Shown: in pieces, positions 7,536 through 17,034 of the stretch
Layout: every line of letters begins with the position of its first letter
How positions within the stretch are numbered: the first letter of the stretch is position 1
Origin: an uncultured Mollicutes bacterium
GTDB taxonomy: Bacteria > Bacillota_I > Bacilli_A > RF39 > UBA660
Assembly (NCBI GenBank): GCA_947652375.1
Contig: CANTCS010000001.1
Coordinates: 196,976 to 259,973 of the forward strand
Direction of reading: 5' to 3'
DNA: 62,998 nt
Notes under the pieces: model-generated
The model's database searches: none
Seen by the model: the letters and a program-made list of their open reading frames with translations, nothing else
What the model was told of the DNA's origin: nothing
Made by a program: the position numbers and the translations under genes

Positions 7536-8250
7536 TGATGTATTAGGTTATGAGAATTTAAAAATTTATCAGGATGATGAATTTTTTACTTTTTCATTAG
7601 ATAGTATAATTTTAGCAAATTATTGTAATATTCGATTACGAGATAAAAAAGTAGCTGATTTTTGTTCTGGAAATGGAATTGTTTCTTTGATTCTTACAAA
7701 ACGTACTTTAGCTACTATAGATGGAATTGAAATACAAAAGAAATTATATGATTTAGCTTTAAAATCTATTAAATATAATAATTTAGAAGAAAGAATTAAA
7801 TTGTTTAATGAAGATATAAAAGTGTTTTCTAAAAATCACTTAAATTATTATGATGCTGTTGTTTGTAATCCTCCTTATTTTAAAATAGAAAGTAATAATA
7901 AAAAAAATGAATGTTTTGAAAAAATGGTAGCTCGTCATGAGATAAAAATTAATTTAGCAGAAGTTTGTATGTGTGCTAAGAAAGTTTTAAAGGATAATGG
8001 TAGTTTGACAATAGTTCATAGAAGTGATAGATTAATGGATATTTTGACTGAATTTAGGAAAAATAATATTGAACCAAAGAGAATTAAATTTATATATGAA
8101 TCTATAAATAAAAACTCTACTTTGATTGTAATTGAAGGTCAAAAAAATGGCAAAGCAGGTTTAATAATAGAAAAACCACTTATTATGTTTAATGAAGATG
8201 GAACATATACTACGGAATATGATTTACTTCAAAGAGAGGTTAGAAAATGA
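7522..8250 (+). CDS. tRNA1(Val)-type adenine N6-methyltransferase (YabB family)
   Basis: A class-I SAM-dependent methyltransferase: the VADFCSGNGIVSLIL motif I binds SAM and NPPYF is the catalytic motif IV of N6-adenine methylases. This family modifies A37 of tRNA-Val, and the yabB gene lies at this spot in Bacillus. ATG 7522 is chosen over ATG 7519 because it gives better spacing from AGGAG at 7511. The start lies inside the ricT end, and the stop overlaps the rsmI ATG (ATGA). Confidence 0.85.
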   Translation: MERLNDVLGYENLKIYQDDEFFTFSLDSIILANYCNIRLRDKKVADFCSGNGIVSLILTKRTLATIDGIEIQKKLYDLALKSIKYNNLEERIKLFNEDIKVFSKNHLNYYDAVVCNPPYFKIESNNKKNECFEKMVARHEIKINLAEVCMCAKKVLKDNGSLTIVHRSDRLMDILTEFRKNNIEPKRIKFIYESINKNSTLIVIEGQKNGKAGLIIEKPLIMFNEDGTYTTEYDLLQREVRK

Positions 8251-9095
8251 TACAAAGAAGTTATGATGATAGTGCAAGTTTATATTTAATCCCAACTCCT
8301 ATTGGTAATTTAGATGATATTACTATTAGAGCTTTAAATACACTGAAAATGGTTGATGTTGTTTTATGTGAAGATACTAGAGATACAGGCATTTTATTAA
8401 AAAATTATAATATTAGTAAAAGACTTATTAGTTGTCATGAATTTAATGAAAATAAAATTATTGATGAAGTTGTGGAAATGCTTAGAAAAGGTTTAAATAT
8501 AGGACTTGTTACTGATCAGGGAACTCCAATTATTAGTGATCCTGGATATATTATTTCAAATGGTGTTATTAGTGCAGGTTTTAATGTTATAAGTTTACCA
8601 GGTGCTACAGCTTTTGTACCTGCTCTTACAATGTCAGGATTGGAACCCTCTCCTTTTCTTTTTTATGGTTTTTTAAGTTCAAAAAATAGTAAGCAAATCT
8701 CTGAATTAAAATCATTAAAAGATTATAAATCTACAATGATTTTTTATGAGTCTGTACATAGAATTTTAAATACTTTAAATAATATGCTTGAGGTTTTTGG
8801 AGATAGAGAAATTGCTATCGCTCGAGAGCTTTCTAAAATTTATGAAGAAATTGTTAGAGATAAAATTAGTAATGTCATACCTTTGGTTTTGAAAATGAAA
8901 GGTGAATTCGTTATAGTTGTTTCGGGTAATAAAGAAAAAGTTGATTATAGTAATTTAGATATTTTAGAACATGTTAAAATATATTTAGATGATGGTATAA
9001 ATGAAAAAGATGCAATAAAAATTGTAGCTAAGGAACGCAATGTTGCAAAATCAGTTGTTTATAAAGAATATCATGATAGGAAGGGATTAAAATGA
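8247..9095 (+). CDS. rsmI: 16S rRNA (cytidine-1402-2'-O)-methyltransferase RsmI
   Basis: RsmI methylates the 2'-OH of C1402 at the decoding centre of 16S rRNA. The tetrapyrrole-methylase fold is recognised from LYLIPTPIGNLDDITIRAL at the N terminus, VLCEDTRDT, GLVTDQGTPIISDPG and SLPGATAFVPAL. The 282 residues are normal length. The gene overlaps its upstream neighbour by 4 bp and pth by 4 bp, giving a tightly coupled operon. Confidence 0.94.
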   Translation: MIQRSYDDSASLYLIPTPIGNLDDITIRALNTLKMVDVVLCEDTRDTGILLKNYNISKRLISCHEFNENKIIDEVVEMLRKGLNIGLVTDQGTPIISDPGYIISNGVISAGFNVISLPGATAFVPALTMSGLEPSPFLFYGFLSSKNSKQISELKSLKDYKSTMIFYESVHRILNTLNNMLEVFGDREIAIARELSKIYEEIVRDKISNVIPLVLKMKGEFVIVVSGNKEKVDYSNLDILEHVKIYLDDGINEKDAIKIVAKERNVAKSVVYKEYHDRKGLK

Positions 9096-9661
9096 AATTA
9101 ATAGTTGGATTAGGTAATCCTGGTCGTGAATATGAAAATACTAGACATAATGTTGGTTTTAATTTAATAGATGTGTTTTTAAAAAATAATAATATTAATG
9201 ATAATTGGAATAATAAATTTAATGGTTTATTTATTCAAACTTTATATAAAAATGAGAAAGTTATTCTTTTAAAACCACAATCTTTTATGAATCTTAGTGG
9301 AGGAGTAGTTAGAAAAATTATTGATTATTTTAATATAGATATAGATGATGTATTGATTATTTCGGATGATTTAGATTTATCTATTGGTAATTTTAAATTA
9401 AGAGCAAAAGGATCTAGTGGTGGACATAATGGTTTGAAAGATATAGAGAGAAATTTAGGAACTAATAATTATAAAAGATTAAAAATTGGAATATCTAATA
9501 ATAAAAGTATTGATTGTAGAGATTATGTTTTAGGTAAATTTTCAAATAATGATAAAAAAGTGCTTGAAGATTTATTTATAGAATTGCTTAACGTTTTGGA
9601 TGATTTTTTTGAATTACCTTTTTCTGATTTAATGAATAAATATAATCGTAAGAATAGGTGA
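9092..9661 (+). CDS. pth: Peptidyl-tRNA hydrolase
   Basis: Pth recycles tRNA from dropped-off peptidyl-tRNAs. The opening KLIVGLGNPGREYENTRHNVGF contains the catalytic His; KPQSFMNLSGGVV and the GSSGGHNGLKDIE substrate motif follow. It has 189 residues, normal length. It sits directly before mfd, as in Bacillus pth(spoVC)-mfd. Confidence 0.95.
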   Translation: MKLIVGLGNPGREYENTRHNVGFNLIDVFLKNNNINDNWNNKFNGLFIQTLYKNEKVILLKPQSFMNLSGGVVRKIIDYFNIDIDDVLIISDDLDLSIGNFKLRAKGSSGGHNGLKDIERNLGTNNYKRLKIGISNNKSIDCRDYVLGKFSNNDKKVLEDLFIELLNVLDDFFELPFSDLMNKYNRKNR

Positions 9662-9666
9662 TTAAT

Positions 9667-12600
9667 ATGAATTTTTTTGATAATTTAATTAATGTTAAAA
9701 TAGAAAAAGGCATGGGTATATATAATCTTACCGATGAGTTTTTTTGTGTATTTTCAAATTATTTATATAATTCTTTTGATAAAAATATTTTGATAGTGGT
9801 AAATAGTTTATTTGAGGCAAATAAGCTTTATAATTCTTTATCTAATTATAATAATAATGTTTTATTATTTCCAATGGATGATTTTTTAACTAGTGAAGCT
9901 ATTGCTATATCACCTGATTTAAAAATTAACCGTTTAGAATCTTTAAATACTATTATTAGTGGTAAAAAATGTATAGTTATTACTAATTTAATGGGGTATT
10001 TACGTTATTTACCTGAAAAAGAAGACTATGAAAAAAGTATTTTAAAATTATCTGTTGGTGATGTTATTGCTCCAAATAAATTAGTAGAAAAGTTAGTTTC
10101 TTTAGGATATAATCAGGATACTATAGTTAATAAAACAGGAGAAGTAGGAGCAAGGGGTTATGTTGTTGATGTTTTTCCGATAGATGAAAATAATCCAATT
10201 CGTATAGAATTCTTTGATGATTTGATAGAATCAATTAGATATTTTGATAGTCAAACGCAAAAATCTATAAAATCTAGCGAAAAAATAATTATTAAACCTT
10301 ATTTTGAGTTTTTGACTGATAAAGAAGTATTAGATGAACATTTTGGTAAACAAAAGTATTTACAAGTTTATAGTTCAGTAACAAATATAAGTTCTTATTT
10401 AGGTGAATGTTTTACCTTGTTCAAAGATTATGAACAGTTAAAAAATAGTTTTATTAATATTATGGAAGAAACTATAACTTATAAAAATGAAAAAGATATA
10501 GATTTTAAATATAATTATATGAATTCTTTTAATGAATTAAATGTGGATTATCCAATATATTATTCTTCACTTTCTAATATAATAAATGAAAAATATATTA
10601 CTTCATCTCATAACTTTATGGTTAAAACGATAAATAATTTTTCAGAAAATGCAGAAAGTATTAATAAATATATAAATAATTCAATAAATAGTGGAAAAAC
10701 TGTTTTAATATGTTTAAAAAAGTTTCAAATAAAAAGTATTTTAAAGCATCTTAATATGAATGTTTTTGAAACTTCTTTTGAAAATATTTACAAAGGAAAA
10801 GTTAATCTTATTGAAGGTGAATATAATCAAGGTTTTGTTTATTTAGATATTGTTTTTTTAACTGCTAATGAATTGTTTAACAAAAGTGAACAAAAGAAAA
10901 AATATAATACAAAATTTAAATATTCTACTGCTATTAGAGATATTAATAAATTAGAGATTGGGGATTATGTTGTTCATAATATACATGGAATAGGTGTTTA
11001 TAATGGTATAAAGACTTTAAGTTTATCTGGAATAAGTAAAGATTATTTAGAAGTGTTATATCAAGGAACAGATAAGATGTATATTCCTGTTGAAAAAATT
11101 GATTTGTTAAGTAAATATTCTGGTAGAGAAGGAATTTCTCCTAAAGTTAATAAATTGGGTGGAGTTGAATGGCAAAAGACTAAGGCAAGAGTTAAATCTA
11201 AGGTTGTGGATATGGCTCAGGAGTTGCTTAAATTATATTCTGAGAGAGAATTAAAGAAAGGATTTGCTTTTTCAAAAGATTGTGAAATGATGCATGATTT
11301 TGAAAATGATTTTCCTTATCAATTAACAAAAGATCAAATAAATGCAATTTCTCAAATTAAAGAAAACATGGAATCGTCTACTCCTATGGATAGATTATTG
11401 TGTGGAGATGTTGGTTTTGGTAAAACAGAAGTTGCTTTTGTAGCGGCTTTTAAAGCTATTCTTGATTCTAAACAAGTTTTATTTCTTTGTCCAACAACAA
11501 TTCTTTCAAATCAGCATTATGTCAATGCTAAAGAAAGATTTAAAAATTTTCCTGTTTCAATTGCCTTATTAAATAGATTTTCTACGCCAAAAGAAGTTAG
11601 AGAGACTTTAGATGGTTTAAAAACTGGTGTTATTGATTTAGTTTTTGGTACTCATAGACTACTAAGTGATGATGTTATTTTAAAAAATTTAGGATTATTA
11701 ATAATAGATGAAGAACAAAGGTTTGGAGTTGCTCATAAAGAAAAGATAAAGCAATATAAATCAAATATTGATGTTTTAACATTAACAGCTACTCCAATAC
11801 CTAGAACTTTACAGATGTCTTTAGTGGGTATAAGAAGCTTATCGCTAATAGAAACGCCACCTGTTAATAGATATCCAGTTCAAACTTATGTGGTTGAAGA
11901 GAGTAAACAAATTTTAAAAGATGCTATTTATAAAGAATTATCTCGTAATGGACAAGTTTTTATTTTATATAATCGGGTACAATCAATTACTGAGTTCTCA
12001 ATGAAGATTCAAAATATAGTTCCAGATGCTAGAATTGCAATAGCTCATGGACAAATGAATAAAGATGAATTAGAAAATACTATTTATAAATTTATAAACT
12101 ATGAGTTTGATATTTTAATTTGTACAACAATAATTGAAACGGGAATTGATATACCGAATGTTAATACGTTAATTGTTATAGATGCTGATAAATTTGGTCT
12201 TAGTCAGTTATATCAAATTAGAGGAAGAGTTGGTCGAAGTGATAAGTTTGCATATGCATATTTGATGTATCAGCCTTTTAAATCTTTAACTGAAACAGCA
12301 GTAAAAAGACTTAATGTTATAAAAGAATTTACAGAACTTGGAAGTGGTTTTTCGATAGCTACTCGTGATTTATCTATTAGAGGAGCTGGTGATATATTGG
12401 GGAGTGAACAAGCTGGTTTTATTGATAGTGTTGGAATTGATTTATATTTAAAAATGTTAAATGATGAAGTTTTAAGAAGAAAAGATGACTATGTAGAAGA
12501 AATTGATGAGGAGGATACTAAACCACTTATAAGTGTTGCTACTCATATTGATGATAATTATGTTTCACAAGATGAATTGAAAATAGAAATACATAGAAAA

Positions 12601-12981
12601 ATAAATACAATTAATAATTTAGAAACTTTTAATAGTGTAAAAGAAGAACTTGAAGATAGATTTGGTAAATTAAATGAAGATTTAATTATTTATATGTATG
12701 AGGAGTGGTTTGAAAAACTTGCTAAAAGAATAGGTTTAACAAAGGTTAGACAGACAAAGAATTCTATTGAAATGGTTTTTCCTGATGAAATTGTTAAAAA
12801 TTTAAATACAGAAGAAATATTTATGGAAGCTTTTTATATTACAAATATGTTTAGATTTATTAGTCGAGGAAGTAATTTAATTATAATTTTAGATATTATT
12901 AAATTAGAAAAGCATCCTGTATATTATTTAGTAGAATTATTAGATAAAATTTTAGAAAAGTGTCTTAAGAGTATTGACTAA
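9667..12981 (+). CDS. mfd: Transcription-repair coupling factor Mfd
   Basis: Mfd removes RNA polymerase stalled at lesions and recruits UvrA. Seen in order: an N-terminal UvrB-like module, the RNA-polymerase-interacting Tudor segment (GDYVVHNIHGIGVYNGI), the RecG-like translocase with GDVGFGKTEVAF, the DEEQ box (LLIIDEEQRFGV), TATPIPRTLQMS, the QIRGRVGRS helicase motif VI, and a C-terminal TRCF domain. At 1104 residues it is slightly short but complete. ATG 9667 is preferred to GTG 9658 because AGGTG lies about 8 bp upstream of the ATG; the GTG would overlap the pth stop. Confidence 0.94.
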   Translation: MNFFDNLINVKIEKGMGIYNLTDEFFCVFSNYLYNSFDKNILIVVNSLFEANKLYNSLSNYNNNVLLFPMDDFLTSEAIAISPDLKINRLESLNTIISGKKCIVITNLMGYLRYLPEKEDYEKSILKLSVGDVIAPNKLVEKLVSLGYNQDTIVNKTGEVGARGYVVDVFPIDENNPIRIEFFDDLIESIRYFDSQTQKSIKSSEKIIIKPYFEFLTDKEVLDEHFGKQKYLQVYSSVTNISSYLGECFTLFKDYEQLKNSFINIMEETITYKNEKDIDFKYNYMNSFNELNVDYPIYYSSLSNIINEKYITSSHNFMVKTINNFSENAESINKYINNSINSGKTVLICLKKFQIKSILKHLNMNVFETSFENIYKGKVNLIEGEYNQGFVYLDIVFLTANELFNKSEQKKKYNTKFKYSTAIRDINKLEIGDYVVHNIHGIGVYNGIKTLSLSGISKDYLEVLYQGTDKMYIPVEKIDLLSKYSGREGISPKVNKLGGVEWQKTKARVKSKVVDMAQELLKLYSERELKKGFAFSKDCEMMHDFENDFPYQLTKDQINAISQIKENMESSTPMDRLLCGDVGFGKTEVAFVAAFKAILDSKQVLFLCPTTILSNQHYVNAKERFKNFPVSIALLNRFSTPKEVRETLDGLKTGVIDLVFGTHRLLSDDVILKNLGLLIIDEEQRFGVAHKEKIKQYKSNIDVLTLTATPIPRTLQMSLVGIRSLSLIETPPVNRYPVQTYVVEESKQILKDAIYKELSRNGQVFILYNRVQSITEFSMKIQNIVPDARIAIAHGQMNKDELENTIYKFINYEFDILICTTIIETGIDIPNVNTLIVIDADKFGLSQLYQIRGRVGRSDKFAYAYLMYQPFKSLTETAVKRLNVIKEFTELGSGFSIATRDLSIRGAGDILGSEQAGFIDSVGIDLYLKMLNDEVLRRKDDYVEEIDEEDTKPLISVATHIDDNYVSQDELKIEIHRKINTINNLETFNSVKEELEDRFGKLNEDLIIYMYEEWFEKLAKRIGLTKVRQTKNSIEMVFPDEIVKNLNTEEIFMEAFYITNMFRFISRGSNLIIILDIIKLEKHPVYYLVELLDKILEKCLKSID

Positions 12982-13024
12982 TATTTTTCTAATTGTTAAA
13001 TTTAATATACTAGGAGTGTAGTAA

Positions 13025-13693
13025 ATGGAAGATGAAACAATAAAAAAATTAAAAGAACAACATATTGAAAGTTATAAAAATGCAATTTTAGAAAATATTA
13101 AAAATAATACTAATGTCCTTGTTGATGAAGATATTATGTCTTTGACAAGAAAACCGCCACTTGATTCTATGGATTTAATTAAAAGTAAGTTTTTGGATTT
13201 AGCTAAAAAGAATAAAATTATTTTAAATATAGAACAACTTGATATAATTTTAGATGCTTATAGAACTAATAATGAAAAGTGTTTTGATAAGATAAAAGAG
13301 ATTCGTATTGATGAATTATCTAATAAAGTAAAAAGTTTAGAAATTTTAAAAGATAGTGAAGTTATTAAAATTAATAAGAAAGATTTTATTAGTGTAAATA
13401 AAGAAATAAAGAAACTTATAAAAAATCAACTTAAAGAATCTTTTGAAAATGAATTTTTGAAAAATATGGAAAATATATTTATTACTGATACTAATGAAGA
13501 TATAAGAGGGAAGATTGTTTCAGAAGTTTCAAAATATGTTAAAGGTAGTTATCAGAAACAATTACTTGATAATATTGATTTTAAAATATTGGTTAAAGAT
13601 ACTACTTTGATTAATGGTACTAAGGAACAATCTGAGAGATATTTGTTTACACTTAATAATTCGAGACTTTTAAATGATAATTTAGGTGAGTAG
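13025..13693 (+). CDS. Hypothetical protein, charged and helical
   Basis: I do not recognise this 222-residue protein. It is Lys/Glu/Asn-rich, predicted mostly helical, with no signal peptide, membrane segment or cysteine-rich motif (one Cys only). AGGAG precedes ATG 13025. A possible promoter (TTGACT 12974-12979, 17 bp, TAAATT) overlaps the end of mfd, so it may be expressed separately. It takes the place occupied by several sporulation and cell-wall genes after mfd in Bacillus, but shows no resemblance to them. Confidence 0.7.
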   Translation: MEDETIKKLKEQHIESYKNAILENIKNNTNVLVDEDIMSLTRKPPLDSMDLIKSKFLDLAKKNKIILNIEQLDIILDAYRTNNEKCFDKIKEIRIDELSNKVKSLEILKDSEVIKINKKDFISVNKEIKKLIKNQLKESFENEFLKNMENIFITDTNEDIRGKIVSEVSKYVKGSYQKQLLDNIDFKILVKDTTLINGTKEQSERYLFTLNNSRLLNDNLGE

Positions 13694-13702
13694 TTAAATT
13701 TC

Positions 13703-13731
13703 TTGCTAAAAAAAGAGTTGTATGTTATACT
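13703..13731 (+). promoter_or_regulatory. Promoter of the metG T-box transcript
   Basis: TTGCTA (13703-13708), 17-bp spacer and TATACT (13726-13731) predict a start near 13738, just before the T-box stem I. Confidence 0.7.
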
Positions 13732-13737
13732 ATGAGC

Positions 13738-13969
13738 ATTAAAAAAAGTTTTGATGAAGAGCTTTTTTACTTGTAAATCTTTATTAGAGAACTCGGATGG
13801 TGGAAAAGAGTAAAGATTTTGTATTAAAGTATGGCTTCTGAACTACTATATCGATATGTAGGTATAGTCGCTAATAGGCGTTATCTATTTAAGTGTATAA
13901 TAATTATTATAAAGTAAGGTGGTACCGCGATTTAAGTCGTCCTTATGTTTATAATAATTTTTTTTTGAA
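13738..13969 (+). ncRNA. T-box riboswitch controlling metG
   Basis: The T-box core AAGGTGGTACCGCGA is at 13916-13930. Upstream, stem I is visible: GAAG with a bulged AG pairs with GCTTC at the base, and AAATCTTTA pairs with TAAAGATTT higher up. ATG at 13831-13833 lies just 5' of the lower-stem strand and is followed by a purine, so it is the likely methionine specifier codon. A long competing terminator (AATTATTATAAA...TAAGG with CCTTA...TTTATAATAATT and a T run ending near 13966) completes the switch. Uncharged tRNA-Met should stabilise the antiterminator and allow metG transcription. Confidence 0.92.
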
Positions 13970-13983
13970 AGGAAGATGATAAA

Positions 13984-15504
13984 ATGAAAGAAAAATATTA
14001 TATTTCAACAGCAATAGCTTATACTTCAGGAAAACCTCATATTGGAAATTCTTATGAAATAATTTTGGCTGATGCGATTGCAAGATTTAAAAGATTACAG
14101 GGATATGATGTATATTTTCAAACTGGTACTGATGAACATGGAGAAAAAATTGAAATTAAAGCTAATGAAGCAGGAGTATCACCTAAAAAATTTGTAGATG
14201 ATAGAGCTAGTGAAATTAAAGATATTTGGGATATTCTTAATACTAGTTATGATAAGTTTGTTAGGACAACAGATGAAGCTCATGAAAAGGTAGTACAACA
14301 TATTTTTAAATATATGTATGATAAGGGAGATATTTACAAGTCTGAGTATAAGGGAATGTATTGTACCCCTTGTGAGTCTTTCTGGACTGAATCACAACTT
14401 GTGGATGGAAAGTGTCCTGATTGTGGTAGGGATGTTTTAGAGAAGTGTGAAGAAGCTTATTTCTTTAAACTTAGTAAATATCAAAATCAATTAGAAAAAT
14501 ATATTGAATCTCATCCAGAGTTTATTCAACCAGTTGCTAGAAAGAATGAGATGCTTAATAATTTTATTAAACCTGGTTTACAAGATTTATGTGTTTCTCG
14601 TACTTCTTTTAAATGGGGAATACCAGTTGATTTTGATTCTAAGCATGTTGTTTATGTTTGGCTTGATGCTCTTACAAATTATATAACTAATATTGGTTAT
14701 GATGTTTTAAAAGAAAGTGATGAATTTAAATATAAGTGGCCAGCTGATTTACATTTAGTTGGTAAAGATATTATTAGATTTCATACAATTTACTGGCCTT
14801 GTTTCTTAATGAGTTTAGATTTACCTTTACCAAAACAAGTATTTGGACATCCTTGGGTAATTATGAGTGATGGTAAAATGAGTAAGTCTAAAGGTAATGT
14901 GATTTACGCTGATGACTTAGTTAAGGAATTTGGCGTTGATGCGGTTAGATATTATTTTTTACATGAAATTCCTTTTGCAAGTGATGGTATATTTACCAGA
15001 GATTTATTAATTGAAAGAATTAATGGAGATCTTGCTAACATTCTTGGCAATTTAGTGCAAAGAACTATTTCTATGGGGAATAAGTATTTTGATGGTAAAG
15101 TTTCAAATAAAAAGGTTAATGAGTTATTAGATGAAGAATTTTTAAATAGTATTAATTCTTTAAAAGCGAAAGTTACTAATAAAATGGATAAATTACAAGT
15201 TGCTGATGCAATAGGAGAAATATTTAATTTACTTCGTGCAAGTAATAAATATATTGATGAGACTACTCCTTGGGTGTTAGCTAAAGATGATACTCTACAT
15301 GATAGATTAGAGACAGTTATTTATAATTTAGTCGAATCTATTAGAGTTTGTGCTGTTTTCTTAGAACCTTTTATGCCTGAGACTAGTAGTAAAATATTAG
15401 AACAAATTAATAATTCTGATAAGACATTTAGTTTTGTAGATGATTCAAAATATGAACTTGGAAAACCATCTGCTTTATTTATGAGAATTGAAATTAACAA
15501 ATAG
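13984..15504 (+). CDS. metG: Methionyl-tRNA synthetase
   Basis: A class-I synthetase charging tRNA-Met. Motifs are HIGN (HIGH variant) near residue 19, the four-cysteine knuckle CTPCESFWTE with CPDCG, and KMSKSKGN. At 506 residues it ends after the anticodon-binding helical domain and lacks the C-terminal tRNA-binding (EMAP-like) extension found in longer bacterial MetRS. Transcription is set by the T-box leader just upstream. A clear terminator follows. Confidence 0.95.
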   Translation: MKEKYYISTAIAYTSGKPHIGNSYEIILADAIARFKRLQGYDVYFQTGTDEHGEKIEIKANEAGVSPKKFVDDRASEIKDIWDILNTSYDKFVRTTDEAHEKVVQHIFKYMYDKGDIYKSEYKGMYCTPCESFWTESQLVDGKCPDCGRDVLEKCEEAYFFKLSKYQNQLEKYIESHPEFIQPVARKNEMLNNFIKPGLQDLCVSRTSFKWGIPVDFDSKHVVYVWLDALTNYITNIGYDVLKESDEFKYKWPADLHLVGKDIIRFHTIYWPCFLMSLDLPLPKQVFGHPWVIMSDGKMSKSKGNVIYADDLVKEFGVDAVRYYFLHEIPFASDGIFTRDLLIERINGDLANILGNLVQRTISMGNKYFDGKVSNKKVNELLDEEFLNSINSLKAKVTNKMDKLQVADAIGEIFNLLRASNKYIDETTPWVLAKDDTLHDRLETVIYNLVESIRVCAVFLEPFMPETSSKILEQINNSDKTFSFVDDSKYELGKPSALFMRIEINK

Positions 15505-15532
15505 AAAAAATTATACTTTATAGATTGTTGAT

Positions 15533-15557
15533 ACCTCTGATTTTGTCAGAGGTTTTT
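15533..15557 (+). terminator. Rho-independent terminator after metG
   Basis: ACCTCTGA (15533-15540) and TCAGAGGT (15546-15553) form an 8-bp stem with a TTTTG loop, followed by a T run. Confidence 0.9.
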
Positions 15558-15648
15558 GTAATTTATTGTTTTACGATGCTTTTTTTAAATAATTTTAATA
15601 GGTATTGTAATTTTGTTATATAATTGAATTGTGAAAGAAGGGAAATAA

Positions 15649-16410
15649 ATGTTTATTGATACACATTGTCATTTGTCAAAAGAAGATTATGAAGATATTG
15701 ATTTTATACTAAAAGAAAATAAGGAGAAAGGCGTTTCTAAAATAATTATTTCAGGATGTGATAGAGCATCAATTGATGAGTCTATTGAACTTAGTAAAAA
15801 TTATAGGGATATTTATTTGACACTTGGATATCATCCTAGTGAAGCTACTATTACTACTGATTCTGATTTAGAAAAGTTAGAAAATTTAATTTCTTCTAAT
15901 GATTTGAAAATTGTTGGTATAGGAGAAATAGGTTTAGATTATCATTATGGAAAGGAAGATATTGATCTACAGAAAGATTTATTTAGAAAGCAAATGAGTT
16001 TAGCTTCTAAATATCAGTTACCAGTTGTAATTCATAGTCGTGATGCAACTGAAGATACAATTAATATCTTGAGGGAATTTCCTGAGGTTAGTGGAGATAT
16101 TCACTGTTTTAGTGGTAGTATTGAAACAGCAAGAATTTATATTAATATGGGATATAAAATTGGAATTGGTGGAGTTGTAACTTTTAAAAATAGTAATTTA
16201 TTTAAAGTGGTTGAGGATATTGGGATAAAAAATATTCTTTTAGAAACTGATAGTCCTTATCTTGCTCCTGTTCCTTTTAGAGGAAAAATTAATAGTTCAA
16301 AGTATATTCCTGTGATAGCTGAGAGAATTTCTGAAATTTTAAATATTTCACTAGATGATGTTGCTAGTATTACTACTGAGAATGCATTTGATATGTTTGA
16401 CTTAAAATAA
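15649..16410 (+). CDS. tatD: TatD-family metal-dependent DNase
   Basis: A TIM-barrel metallohydrolase. Metal-binding motifs are THCHL at the N terminus, GEIGLDYHY, VIHSRDA, DIHCFSG and ETDSPYLAP. At 253 residues it has family length. Its position after metG copies Bacillus metS-yabD. The genes normally found next (yabE and rnmV, the 5S rRNA maturase) are absent, replaced by an accessory cassette. GAAGGGAAAT precedes the ATG. Confidence 0.93.
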   Translation: MFIDTHCHLSKEDYEDIDFILKENKEKGVSKIIISGCDRASIDESIELSKNYRDIYLTLGYHPSEATITTDSDLEKLENLISSNDLKIVGIGEIGLDYHYGKEDIDLQKDLFRKQMSLASKYQLPVVIHSRDATEDTINILREFPEVSGDIHCFSGSIETARIYINMGYKIGIGGVVTFKNSNLFKVVEDIGIKNILLETDSPYLAPVPFRGKINSSKYIPVIAERISEILNISLDDVASITTENAFDMFDLK

Positions 16411-16453
16411 ATTTTATGATATCTTATAGTAAGAATAGTGGGTTGGAGGATAT

Positions 16454-17026
16454 ATGATAAAAGCTAATAAAAAACAATTCTTTTTGGCTTTATTTATTAT
16501 ATTATTTTTATTTGTTATATCTTTTATTGTTTTTTACTTTTTTAGTAAAAATAATTTTATTGAATCTAATTTAGAGATAGAATTTATAAAAGGTGAACAG
16601 GTGAATTTAAATAATACGTTGCCTGTATCGGATGAACTTGGTAAAAATTATGATGGTGTAGGTTCTAGTGAAAATGTAATTAGTTATAGTGAATTTTATA
16701 TAAAAAATGAAACTGACAAAGACCAAGATTATGAAATTTTTTTAACGAAAAATACTGTAAATGTTTCAGAAATCTCGGAAAAATATATTAAATTATATTT
16801 AACTGATGAAAAAAATAATAGTATAGAAAATATTAAAAATTTATTACCAGTTTACTCTAATTTAGGGGCTTTAAATGATAAACCTGATGGAAATTTATTA
16901 TATAGGGGAAAAATCAAGGCAAATTCTTTAAAAAGATTTAAGCTTAGAGTTTGGTTATCGGATACTTATGTAATTAATAAAGAAGAAGAAGTATTTAGTT
17001 TTAAAATTAATGTTAGAGCTATTTAG
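16454..17026 (+). CDS. Membrane-anchored or secreted protein, first of a paralogous pair
   Basis: The 190 residues start with KANKKQ and a ~22-residue hydrophobic segment (residues 8-30, a signal anchor or long signal peptide), then a beta-rich domain. Shared with the next gene are a YEIFLTKN-type strand, YIKLYLTDE, and the ending RFKLRVWLSDTY. This layout is reminiscent of TasA/camelysin-type SipW substrates, but that is fold-level inference. GGAGG lies 5 bp upstream of ATG. It is separated by 8 bp from the next gene and lies near a SipW-type signal peptidase, its probable processing enzyme. Confidence 0.75.
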   Translation: MIKANKKQFFLALFIILFLFVISFIVFYFFSKNNFIESNLEIEFIKGEQVNLNNTLPVSDELGKNYDGVGSSENVISYSEFYIKNETDKDQDYEIFLTKNTVNVSEISEKYIKLYLTDEKNNSIENIKNLLPVYSNLGALNDKPDGNLLYRGKIKANSLKRFKLRVWLSDTYVINKEEEVFSFKINVRAI

Positions 17027-17034
17027 GAGGAAGT

